64,000 bases of DNA, taken from assembly GCF_012927185.1 (NCBI RefSeq), contig NZ_JABBGB010000003.1, positions 1,302,001 through 1,366,000 of the forward strand. Reading direction: 5' to 3'. How positions within the stretch are numbered: position 1 is the stretch's first letter; the number at the start of each line of letters is the position of its first letter. Positions 17,776-25,495 of the stretch are shown piece after piece. Source of the stretch: Pseudoflavitalea sp. G-6-1-2 (GTDB taxonomy: Bacteria; Bacteroidota; Bacteroidia; Chitinophagales; Chitinophagaceae). A model generated the notes under the pieces. It saw nothing but the letters and a program-made list of their open reading frames with translations, ran no database searches and was not told the DNA's origin. A program made the position numbers and the translations under genes.

Positions 17776-18648
17776 TTAGTTGCTGACTTTGAAATTGAAC
17801 AACAGTGTTCCCACCGATTCCTGTCCACTCGGACTGAACTTCACCTGCAATGCTTTCTGCACTGCAATACTCTTGAACTGTGCTTCTGTAGTGGTAGATC
17901 CTCTTGGCTGGAATACTGCTGAAACCACTTTTCCTGTTTCATCTACCCGTATATCAACATACACTTTATTGTTTTCATTGAAATCGTCTTTGAAAGAGGG
18001 GAGTGCTGTTATTCTTCTTCCCTGCAATCCTTTGGAGATGCTTACTCCGCCTGATCCTCTTCCGCCGCCAGTGTAGTTGTCGGAATTAGGATTGCCGCCA
18101 GGTCTTCCCTGATCGCCTGTACCACCAGCTACACCCTGATTGCCTCCTTTCTTGTAACTGTCCGCTTCATTGCCTCCGGTGCCGGTTCCGCTCATTCCTT
18201 TCATGGTGGCTTTCGGTTTGGGAGGTGCCGGTGCAGGAGGTGTTTCAACAGGTTTCTTCGTGGGCAATGCTTTCACTACTTCCTTCTCAGGTTTCTTAGT
18301 GGCATTGGGTTTTGGAACCACGATTGGTTTCTTTACTTCAACGGCTTCCTTATCATCATTCTCTTCGGGATCTTCTTTTACATTATCGTCGGGTGTATTC
18401 GCTGCAGGTGGAGGAGTGTAGGCAGTCTGCTCTGCGGGTGCCGGTGCACCGGGCTCCATTGGCTGATCATCGCCAAGACCCTGATCGCTGCTGCCGAGAT
18501 TTACCTCTATGCCTTCTTCGGCAGGAGGTTCGGGTATGGGTGGCAGTGACCATCGTACAAACAGGAATATCAGCAGCATCACACCACAGATGATGGCGGT
18601 GTAAGTACCTGCCTGCAGATTCTTCTTCGATTCAAAATTATCTGTCAT
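17776..18648 (-). CDS. TonB-family energy transducer
   Basis: A 290-residue inner-membrane protein with one N-terminal membrane segment (about residues 17-35), a long Pro/Lys/Glu-rich periplasmic stretch, a Gly-rich region (about 160-215), and a C-terminal TonB-like domain beginning near KVYVDIRVDETGKV. It would pass proton-motive energy to outer-membrane receptors such as the two encoded in this window. No exbB or exbD lies beside it here. The ATG at 18648 (MTDNFESKK) places the membrane segment normally; a start 13 codons further upstream is possible but adds only polar residues. Confidence 0.85.
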   Translation of the reverse strand: MTDNFESKKNLQAGTYTAIICGVMLLIFLFVRWSLPPIPEPPAEEGIEVNLGSSDQGLGDDQPMEPGAPAPAEQTAYTPPPAANTPDDNVKEDPEENDDKEAVEVKKPIVVPKPNATKKPEKEVVKALPTKKPVETPPAPAPPKPKATMKGMSGTGTGGNEADSYKKGGNQGVAGGTGDQGRPGGNPNSDNYTGGGRGSGGVSISKGLQGRRITALPSFKDDFNENNKVYVDIRVDETGKVVSAVFQPRGSTTTEAQFKSIAVQKALQVKFSPSGQESVGTLLFNFKVSN

Positions 18649-18737
18649 ACGCCTGAGATTCTGTGTACGAATGTACCAATGTTTCACAAGAACGTTGCAA
18701 ATACTATGCTAATTGTTAAACGGTTTCTTAAAATCAG

Positions 18738-19490
18738 TTATTTGAAAAAGATGTCATATGCAAACCGGAGGATGGTAGCGCATACTACAATCAGAAAGAA
18801 AATGCGGATGAATGAATTGCCTTTGAGCAACGCCAGCTTTGCACCGAGCCATCCTCCCACCATATTGCAGGCCGCCATCGGCAATGCAATGCTGAAGAGG
18901 ATCTTTCCGCTTAACAGAAAGAATGATATAGAACCCAGATTGGTACTGAGATTCACAAATTTGGCATTGGCGCTCGCATTGAGAAAATCGAATCCGAGTA
19001 TGCTGATGAAGGCGAGTACGAGAAAGCTGCCTGCACCCGGACCAATAAACCCATCATAAAAACCAATCACCACACTGATGATGGCAGCATACCACCATTG
19101 CTGTTTTTGCGAGTGCTGCTTCTCGGTATGTGTGCCGAACTTTTTATTGGTGTAAGTGTAAAGGGCCACCAGCACCAGCACTACCAGCAGCAGCGGTTTC
19201 ATAAAACTGTTGCTCACCATGCTCAGCAGTTTCGATCCGCAGAAGGCTGCTGTGAAAGCGATGCAGGCCATCAACGCCAGCATTTTATAGTTGAGCGTTA
19301 CCCGTTTGGCATATTGATACGCAGCTACGGATGTGCCGCTGAATGCGGGTATCTTGAGTGTGCCGATCACCGTTGCTACCGGATGTTGCGGCAGCAGCAC
19401 CAGTGCGGCAGGCGTTTGAATCAGTCCGCCACCACCTACAATGGCATCGATAAATCCGGCGAGGAAAGCAACTATGCAAAGTGCGAGCAT
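18738..19490 (-). CDS. TauE/SafE (TSUP) family permease
   Basis: A 250-residue integral membrane protein of the sulfite-exporter/TSUP family. The paired family motifs are both visible: AGFIDAIVGGGGLIQTP near the N-terminus and IGFYDGFIGPGAGSFL in the second half, each followed by membrane helices; about seven or eight helices in total. Family members carry sulfur-containing or other organic anions, but the substrate here is unknown. It lies upstream of the TonB-like gene on the same strand with an 89-base gap, and behind the terminator of the radical SAM operon. Confidence 0.9.
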   Translation of the reverse strand: MLALCIVAFLAGFIDAIVGGGGLIQTPAALVLLPQHPVATVIGTLKIPAFSGTSVAAYQYAKRVTLNYKMLALMACIAFTAAFCGSKLLSMVSNSFMKPLLLVVLVLVALYTYTNKKFGTHTEKQHSQKQQWWYAAIISVVIGFYDGFIGPGAGSFLVLAFISILGFDFLNASANAKFVNLSTNLGSISFFLLSGKILFSIALPMAACNMVGGWLGAKLALLKGNSFIRIFFLIVVCATILRFAYDIFFK

Positions 19491-19518
19491 GGGAAAGTTC
19501 AGCTGTTTGGGGTAAGAG

Positions 19519-19552
19519 AAAAAAATATGCCGGTAGCGTAGGGTACCGGCAT
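19519..19552 (-). terminator. Terminator of the agmatinase-radical SAM operon
   Basis: ATGCCGGTA (19527-19535) and TACCGGCAT (19544-19552) form a perfect 9-bp stem with an 8-base loop. On the minus strand the stem is followed by a run of seven T residues, just after the radical SAM stop codon. Confidence 0.8.
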
Positions 19553-19559
19553 TAAGCGT

Positions 19560-20861
19560 TTAGTGTGCGAAATCAACTTCGTAATCTCCTTTGATCCTTT
19601 CCATCGGAGGATTGAAGTAACCGAATTTGAGATGAGGGAACTCTTCGCGGATCAGTTCCTGCATCTGTTTAACACCAAGCATTTCAGTTTCTCCGTGGTA
19701 ACCGATCTTGCCCAGGTACCAGTCCGGATCGATATTGAAATTGCGCCACTGTATCATGCTGAGATCTGTATCGATGATGAGCTTGCGGAGCGCTTCGTAT
19801 TCTTCCACACTGTCCGTCATGCCCGGAAATACGAAGTAGTTGATGCTTGCCCATCCACCATAGGAGCGCATTACTTTCAGGCTCTCGATGATGTCTTCAA
19901 ACTGATAGTTATTCGGACGATAATACGGATCGTAAATATGTTTGCGTGCCGAGTTGGTGCTCACGCGGATGGAGTTCAAACCCACTTCGCACAATGCTTT
20001 CACGGCATCGGGTTTGGAACCGTTGGTGTTGATATTGATCGATCCTTTGGACGTGTGCTTGCGGATTTCGATGATGCTTCTGCGGATGGTTTCCCACATC
20101 AGCAGCGGCTCTCCCTCGCATCCCTGACCGAAACTTACGATCGGGAATGGTGCTGACTCAAGATGCGGAACCGTGAATTCCACAATCTCTTCGGCCGAAG
20201 GTTTGAAGGTAAGGCGATCCTGCGTTGATACAATCTCTTCGTCTGTTGGCTGGAAGGAGATGCAACCAATGCAGTTGGCATTGCAGGCAGGAGAACTGGG
20301 GATAGGGCATTCCCATCTTCCCATAAAATAGTTCCGCGCAGCCGGGCAATTATACGTAAGGCAGCATTTCTCTGCCAGGTGTTTCACCAGTCGGTTATGC
20401 GGATAGGCTTTGAGGAAATCGGCCACGCCTGTCTGGATCTTCACATCGTTGAACCCGCCACATTCCTGACGGATATCCTGTTCGATGCGAACGGCGGGAA
20501 CATAGAATTTATCGTTGTGCCATGCGGCAGCGGTATAACAGAAGAGTGGGAGCGTAGGTGCATCGTGTGAAGTCTCATACGCGGCCAGGTAGAGGCCGGT
20601 ATGTGCGGGAGGAATGAAAGCCGCGGCGGCCCATCCTTTTTCACAGAGGCGCATTTCGCCGGTGTTCACATCGATGCCGATGGCGCGCCTTCCAGGCAGT
20701 TCATAGAGATTACCGCCTTCGGGCAGTTCTATCCAGTCTTCAACGGGAACGGGAAAAGCATCCCATCCTGCACGGCCCACGGCATAAAGGGAGGTATCTT
20801 CAAAAATATTTCCCTTTCCATCTGAATAGAGTAAATACGGACTTTCTTGTAATACAGCCAT
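19560..20861 (-). CDS. Radical SAM protein of unknown reaction
   Basis: A 433-residue protein with the radical SAM cluster motif CNANCIGC (CX3CX2C, near residue 200) and the glycine-rich SAM-binding context FGQGCEGEPLL, followed by a TIM-barrel with INTNGSKPD. About 190 residues precede the cluster and contain extra cysteines (EKCCLTYNCPAAR, GRWECP) that could hold another metal site or a disulfide. No SPASM domain is obvious. The ATG at 20861 (MAVLQESP) is chosen; longer starts add a Pro-rich leader. It is the last gene of a four-gene unit behind two membrane proteins and an agmatinase-family enzyme. Substrate unknown. Confidence 0.85.
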   Translation of the reverse strand: MAVLQESPYLLYSDGKGNIFEDTSLYAVGRAGWDAFPVPVEDWIELPEGGNLYELPGRRAIGIDVNTGEMRLCEKGWAAAAFIPPAHTGLYLAAYETSHDAPTLPLFCYTAAAWHNDKFYVPAVRIEQDIRQECGGFNDVKIQTGVADFLKAYPHNRLVKHLAEKCCLTYNCPAARNYFMGRWECPIPSSPACNANCIGCISFQPTDEEIVSTQDRLTFKPSAEEIVEFTVPHLESAPFPIVSFGQGCEGEPLLMWETIRRSIIEIRKHTSKGSININTNGSKPDAVKALCEVGLNSIRVSTNSARKHIYDPYYRPNNYQFEDIIESLKVMRSYGGWASINYFVFPGMTDSVEEYEALRKLIIDTDLSMIQWRNFNIDPDWYLGKIGYHGETEMLGVKQMQELIREEFPHLKFGYFNPPMERIKGDYEVDFAH

Positions 20862-20884
20862 CGGGATCCTTGTTTTTTGCGGCT

Positions 20885-20897
20885 CCGGCGGGGCCGG
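20885..20897. repeat. GC-only intercistronic hairpin
   Basis: CCGGC-GGG-GCCGG is a perfect 5-bp stem within an unusually GC-rich patch between the stop of the membrane-protein gene and the radical SAM start. No T run follows on the minus strand, so it could slow or fine-tune expression instead of ending transcription. Confidence 0.4.
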
Positions 20898-20915
20898 GCC
20901 GTCCCGATCCATCGC

Positions 20916-21524
20916 TTATCGCCTGTTTATTCCTAAGTAATGCCTGCAAAATTCGTGAATTTGATCCAGTTCTTCGAATTCCAGATTCTTTTGCAGCTCA
21001 AAATGATAAGATTTATTTCCGGAGGTCTGTACCGTGATGCTGTCGTACTGTGCTTCTATCTCATTGATATTGCTCCAGATAAAGAATTTTTGCTCGGGCA
21101 GATCGGGGATAGTGATGCCGGTATGATGGATGGCAATATATTCATCGGTCAGCAGCTTTTTTTCGCAATAAAAGAGGTAGAAACAGGCGGCGCTGAGTAT
21201 CAGGTGCACCAGGCCGATGATATATCCTCCTTCGGCCAGCATCGTAATGCCGATGCCGAAGAAGAAAAAGAATTCAACCAGCCGGAAAAAGAGGTTCACT
21301 TTGGGCAGGGCCTTGAGAATATTGGCCCCGGCAAATACCAGAATAATGATGTCTACCGCAATCAGCAGCAGGCAACCGAGATAAAAATAATTGGCGTGAT
21401 GTGAAAAGAAATGAGCCACGGCATGTAAAAGAATGAAAAATGCGGCAGCAAGATGCAGAAAACGCCCGGAGCGTTTTAGTTTTTGGAATTCGGGATGCAC
21501 AACCGGGAGTGATAGGGAGTTCAT
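20916..21524 (-). CDS. Membrane protein with cytoplasmic PH-like tail (paralogue 1)
   Basis: A 202-residue protein I do not recognise by name. It has about four hydrophobic segments between residues 20 and 130, then a soluble C-terminal domain (about 140-202) with the pattern GITIPDLPEQKFFIWSNI, which looks like a small beta-rich PH-like fold. The next gene upstream encodes a protein with the same plan and a similar tail, so the two are probably old duplicates. The ATG at 21524 gives a tidy start; an ATG nine codons further up is possible. It lies in the agmatinase to radical SAM unit. Confidence 0.75.
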   Translation of the reverse strand: MNSLSLPVVHPEFQKLKRSGRFLHLAAAFFILLHAVAHFFSHHANYFYLGCLLLIAVDIIILVFAGANILKALPKVNLFFRLVEFFFFFGIGITMLAEGGYIIGLVHLILSAACFYLFYCEKKLLTDEYIAIHHTGITIPDLPEQKFFIWSNINEIEAQYDSITVQTSGNKSYHFELQKNLEFEELDQIHEFCRHYLGINRR

Positions 21525-21559
21525 AGCAGTGCAGTTTCTCCCTAGATGCAATCCGTGAT

Positions 21560-22126
21560 TTATTCCACAGAACTTTTCGACGAAATTTTCAGCCGCTCCT
21601 GACAGTAGTTGTTGAACTCGTCCTCATCGGCTTCATCTTCTTCATCATCTTCCACTTCGCGTTGCAGAATTTTGTTATCTGTAAAGTCGAGCGTGATCAG
21701 TCCGTCTTTGAGAACGATGTTGCTGAAGCGATCCCATGCGTATCTTTTTTTGAAGAGGGAATTGATCACAACCGCATTATCGGAGAAGCCGATCTCAAGT
21801 GAGTATTTCGCCTGGTATTCGAGCAGGGCCAGTACGATAAATAAAAAGGAAAGCCATTGCATGTAAGGCATCTTCATCCACACCAGCGCGGCTATGAGCA
21901 GGGCACGGCTGTAATAGACCTTCTTTCCTTTGGCAGATTGCCAGATATTGAACACCAGCACGCCGGTTACGAAAATGGCGCCTACCAGGTAAGCAAAGCT
22001 GAGATGCTGCTGCATCACCAGTTCTTTTACGAAAAAGATCACGGAAGCTGCGCTCAGCAGTATGCCGAATATATCGATGGACCTGTGATGCTGGTTCTTG
22101 AGGCTTACAACGTACTGATAAACCAT
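21560..22126 (-). CDS. Membrane protein with cytoplasmic PH-like tail (paralogue 2)
   Basis: A 188-residue protein with four hydrophobic segments (about residues 17-105) followed by a soluble domain with DNAVVINSLFKKRYAWDRF and LKDGLITLDFTDNK, then a very acidic stretch (EVEDDEEDEADEDE) and a short basic end. The tail matches the neighbour's in spacing of its Trp, Asn and Asp-x-Ile/Leu positions. Begins 14 bases after the agmatinase-family stop, so the genes are co-transcribed. No function is known to me. Confidence 0.72.
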   Translation of the reverse strand: MVYQYVVSLKNQHHRSIDIFGILLSAASVIFFVKELVMQQHLSFAYLVGAIFVTGVLVFNIWQSAKGKKVYYSRALLIAALVWMKMPYMQWLSFLFIVLALLEYQAKYSLEIGFSDNAVVINSLFKKRYAWDRFSNIVLKDGLITLDFTDNKILQREVEDDEEDEADEDEFNNYCQERLKISSKSSVE

Positions 22127-22140
22127 GCCAATGGAATAAG

Positions 22141-23184
22141 TTATGAATTACTTGCCGTCAGCAAATTACATAACTTCCACAAAACACGCGCACCTACGTT
22201 TGCATCCCATTCAATATCTCCAACACCTACTTCACTGAGGTCGAAACCGATGATGGTGCGTCCGCTCTGGATCACACGTTTCAGCAGGTAGAAGATATGA
22301 GCAGCCTCAAATCCACCGGGAACAGGCGTTCCGGTATTGGGGCAAAGTTTCGGATCGAGGCCATCGATATCGAAACTTACGTATACCTGTTGGGGTAATT
22401 GTTCAACTATTTCGTCGGCAATTTTTTTCCAGGTTTCGCCTTCGAATAATTTCTCTTTGATGTCTTTATCGAAGAAGGTAACTACACGGTCTTTATTGGC
22501 CTGCAGATAATCCCATTCTTCCTGACAATAATCACGCACGCCCACCTGTACCAGTTTGCTGAGTGCAGGAATTTCGGTGAGAGCATTGTACATGATGCTC
22601 GCGTGGCTGTACTTGAAATTCTCGTAAGCCTTGCGAAGATCGCAGTGCGCATCTATCTGCAGAATACCAAAATCCGGATGTTTCTCGGCGATGGCTTTGA
22701 AGTAGCCGAGTGGGGTAGAGTGGTCGCCGCCGAGAAGGCCAACGAGCTTGCCCTGTTGCAACAGCTGACGGGTATGTTCGTATACCCAGTTGTTGAGATA
22801 CACACCACCTTCATTGATCTCCTTGAGAGATTTGCACATGAAGTTGTTCTTCTCTACGATCTCACCTTTGGAAGTGTAATCGATATAGAGCTCTGCCTCT
22901 TTGCGGAGGTAATCGCTTTTGAGCAGAATCTTTCTGTCGGGGCTTCGCATATGAAAGCCCTGTTTCCAGGCCTCCTTGCAGTCGGCATCAAAAAGATCCA
23001 CCTGCATGCTTGCCTTAAAGATATGATCTGCCGCCCTTGCAGTACCAGCGTTGTAGCTGACTGTAACTTCCCATGGAATGGGCAAAATTACCAGCCGGGC
23101 ATCTTCCTCTGAGAAGGGTAAGCCAAAAATGTTGTTGTTCGGATTACTCGCCCCATTGGGATCGAAATGCGATAAGTCTGTCAT
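22141..23184 (-). CDS. Agmatinase/arginase-family (ureohydrolase) enzyme
   Basis: A 347-residue binuclear-manganese ureohydrolase. All metal-ligand motifs are visible: GGDHS, DAHCDLR and SFDIDGLDP. Family members hydrolyse guanidino compounds such as agmatine, arginine or formiminoglutamate; the exact substrate is not decided by the sequence. The ATG at 23184 (MTDLSHF) is chosen over one 15 codons upstream because it starts the conserved part. First gene of a four-gene minus-strand unit with two membrane proteins and a radical SAM enzyme, which suggests a shared but unknown role. Confidence 0.9.
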   Translation of the reverse strand: MTDLSHFDPNGASNPNNNIFGLPFSEEDARLVILPIPWEVTVSYNAGTARAADHIFKASMQVDLFDADCKEAWKQGFHMRSPDRKILLKSDYLRKEAELYIDYTSKGEIVEKNNFMCKSLKEINEGGVYLNNWVYEHTRQLLQQGKLVGLLGGDHSTPLGYFKAIAEKHPDFGILQIDAHCDLRKAYENFKYSHASIMYNALTEIPALSKLVQVGVRDYCQEEWDYLQANKDRVVTFFDKDIKEKLFEGETWKKIADEIVEQLPQQVYVSFDIDGLDPKLCPNTGTPVPGGFEAAHIFYLLKRVIQSGRTIIGFDLSEVGVGDIEWDANVGARVLWKLCNLLTASNS

Positions 23185-23518
23185 TGTTTGAAGGAACTCC
23201 CCGTTTAAAAAGCCGTGCAAGTTACACACGTATTACCAAGAAGCAAAATATTGTGGATAGGTTGCAGGGAAAGAATCGCTGCAAAAGGGAAAAGGGTGGC
23301 TGTAGGACCTATTAACGGAATGAAAGTCAGATTATTGTATGATACTCTGATTTTGGTAAAATGAACAAATTTCTGGGGATAACCTGCTTCGGAAGAGCGC
23401 AATTTACCTGCGGCATGTCCGAATGGTTTCATCTGTGAAAAGGAGCTTTTCATGCGATAAAACGCATAATCCTCCTGATATGCTGCAACATATCTTTTCT
23501 TCAGGCGACCTTCCCTGC
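23185..23518. other. Divergent intergenic region, 334 bases, with one dyad
   Basis: Separates the agmatinase-family gene from the plus-strand protease gene and must hold both promoters, but I find no full consensus match. The clearest element is an 18-base near-palindrome with one mismatched pair, GATATGCTGCAACATATC (23477-23494), 25 bases before the protease start. Confidence 0.4.
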
Positions 23519-24817
23519 ATGAGAAAATTGCTGTTCATTGTAATCATCCTCCTGATGGCTTCGGCAAGCCAGGCACAAAACCAGGCCTGCATTACGGAAG
23601 ACATCCATCGTTTCTGGGAAGCTTACGAAAAAATCATCACTACTTCAGATTCTGTAAAGCAACTCGAATACATCAAAACGATTTATATCGATAAAGGCAC
23701 GCCAGGGCTGAAAAGCATCATGGCTGCCCGGCGATACACTGCCGAAGAGTATGTGAAAAACATCAACAGTTTTCCCCGCTTCTGGAAATCCATCAGAAGC
23801 AATACCCTCAAAGCAGACAGCGTTGCCAGAGAGATCGAAAAGGAGATCGGCAAACTGCGGAAGATCTATCCTGCGATGAAACCTGCACCGGTTTATTTTA
23901 CTGTCGGCGCTTTCAGAACCGGCGGTACAGTAAGGGATGGCATGGTACTTATCGGAGCGGAAATAGCCATGACCGACCGGCAAACAGTTACGGATGAGTT
24001 TCCGGAAAGTATGGCACATCTCAAAAACATTCAATCGGACAGAATAAAAGAAATGGTCTTTCTGAATTTCCACGAGTACGTGCATACGCAACAGAAGGTA
24101 GCGTACGGCAATCACCTGCTGGCACAATGCCTGATGGAAGGTGGGGCCGAGTTTGTAGCCGAGAAAGGAAGTGGTCAGAAAACCACTGCAGCCTCCGTGA
24201 TATATGGAAATGCCAATCGGGACAAAGTAAGAAACGTTTTCAGCAAAGTGCTCTTTTCTCCCAATTTCGGCTACTGGTTCTGGAGCAACGAAAAAAATGA
24301 ATTCGGTACCCGCGATATGGGCTACTATGTTGGATATGCCATCTGTGAAGGCTATTACAAAAAACAAAAAAACAAAGAGAAAGCCATCAGCTCTATCATC
24401 GAACTCGATTACAACAACGATACGGCCATCGCTGCATTTGTAGATCAGTCCGGTTATTTCTCCGAACCGCTTTTTGCACTCCGCAAAAAATACGAAGCAG
24501 CACGACCGGTAGTAACAGGCATCAAAGAATTTGCAAACGGAAGCACCAGTATTGATACAGGCATCAAACAAATCACCATTCAGTTCTCTGCACCAATGGA
24601 TACCCGTTACAGGAGTTTCGATTTTGGTCCGCTGGGAGAATCCAATGTGCTGAAATTAGTGAGCCTGATCGGCTGGTCCGAAGATCGGAAATCTGTAAGC
24701 TTTATTGTTGATCTGAAACCCGCATTGCGTCAGCAGATATTGCTGAACTACGGATTCAGAACTACGGAAGGCTTGCAGCTGGTGCCTTACCTGATCGATA
24801 TCGAAACTGCGAAGTGA
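23519..24817 (+). CDS. Putative secreted zinc protease (HEXXH) with C-terminal Ig-like domain
   Basis: A 432-residue protein with a signal peptide (cleaved near SQAQ, residue 19). The central region holds HEYVHTQQ, an HEXXH zinc motif, and a downstream GGAEFVAE that could give the third (glutamate) ligand, as in gluzincins related to DUF2268. The last about 95 residues (from TGIKEFANGSTSIDTG) look like a bacterial Ig-like/SbsA-type domain. Likely periplasmic or outer-surface. The ATG at 23519 is chosen since it opens directly into the signal peptide. Protease activity is inferred from the motif only. Confidence 0.7.
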   Translation: MRKLLFIVIILLMASASQAQNQACITEDIHRFWEAYEKIITTSDSVKQLEYIKTIYIDKGTPGLKSIMAARRYTAEEYVKNINSFPRFWKSIRSNTLKADSVAREIEKEIGKLRKIYPAMKPAPVYFTVGAFRTGGTVRDGMVLIGAEIAMTDRQTVTDEFPESMAHLKNIQSDRIKEMVFLNFHEYVHTQQKVAYGNHLLAQCLMEGGAEFVAEKGSGQKTTAASVIYGNANRDKVRNVFSKVLFSPNFGYWFWSNEKNEFGTRDMGYYVGYAICEGYYKKQKNKEKAISSIIELDYNNDTAIAAFVDQSGYFSEPLFALRKKYEAARPVVTGIKEFANGSTSIDTGIKQITIQFSAPMDTRYRSFDFGPLGESNVLKLVSLIGWSEDRKSVSFIVDLKPALRQQILLNYGFRTTEGLQLVPYLIDIETAK

Positions 24818-24906
24818 TTATCGGGTGAAGCAACGGTCTGTTGTTGCCTTTTTTGCCCTTTGGCAGACTTTTCTTAAAAAATCTTTTCTGTGTCTCAACA
24901 AAATCG

Positions 24907-24921
24907 TTAACACGCTGTTAA
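24907..24921. promoter_or_regulatory. Dyad upstream of the ccm genes
   Basis: TTAACA-CGC-TGTTAA is a perfect 6-3-6 palindrome in the 247-base gap before ccmE, about 115 bases upstream of the -7 box. Operator function is a guess. Confidence 0.3.
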
Positions 24922-25035
24922 GTGCAGCGGAAACGGGTGGCTCACCCTAACTAACTGGTAATGAATACCTATTTATCACAGGTTAAAAATTGGGCCGCCT
25001 ACTTAATTTCACCCCCGGGGTAGGGTTTTTTGGAC

Positions 25036-25043
25036 TAATTTTG
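25036..25043 (+). promoter_or_regulatory. Candidate -7 box for ccmE-ccmF
   Basis: TAATTTTG matches TAnnTTTG and ends 21 bases before the ccmE ATG. No TTTG at the usual upstream spacing. Confidence 0.45.
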
Positions 25044-25064
25044 CCCCCGGAATTGTTCCACATT

Positions 25065-25487
25065 ATGAAAAAAACGCACGTTGTTATTTTGGTGGCCATT
25101 GCAGCCGGTATTATGATCCTGCTCAGCTTCATGGGCGATCTGTCTACGTATGAAACCCTCGCTTCTGCCCGTCAGAAAGAAGGAAAAACCGTAACAGTGA
25201 TAACGCAGCTCGACAAATCCGTGCCTGTGCCCATCGAATACGATGCAGTAAAAAATCCAAATCTCACGAAATTCCATGTAGTGGATTCTCTTGGCAACAA
25301 GGCGCAGGTGATGTACTATTTCGAGAAACCGATGGATATGGAAAAGAGCGACCGTATTGTACTCAAAGGAAAAATGAAAGGAGACGTTTTCGAGATCTCA
25401 CGCAAAGACGGTATTCTCATCAAGTGCCCATCCAAGTACAAGGATGATCCTAAAGCAGCCTACAATAATCTCACTACAAAAAGCTAA
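25065..25487 (+). CDS. ccmE: Cytochrome c maturation haem chaperone CcmE, CxxxY type
   Basis: A 140-residue protein with an N-terminal membrane anchor (about residues 5-23) and an OB-fold domain that carries haem from CcmC to CcmF on the outside of the inner membrane. The fold-typical LKGKMKGDVFEI strand is followed by ILIKCPSKYK, where standard CcmE has the haem-binding histidine in an HxxxY motif. Here that position is Cys121, with Tyr125 kept, giving CxxxY as described for some sulfate reducers and archaea. The ATG at 25065 puts the membrane anchor at the N-terminus. It sits eight bases before ccmF. Confidence 0.88.
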   Translation: MKKTHVVILVAIAAGIMILLSFMGDLSTYETLASARQKEGKTVTVITQLDKSVPVPIEYDAVKNPNLTKFHVVDSLGNKAQVMYYFEKPMDMEKSDRIVLKGKMKGDVFEISRKDGILIKCPSKYKDDPKAAYNNLTTKS

Positions 25488-25495
25488 TTGAAATC

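Noticed and set aside
23645-24571. Minus-strand open frame of 308 codons opposite the HEXXH protein gene
   Set aside because: Antisense shadow with no recognisable content; the plus-strand frame has signal peptide and zinc motif.
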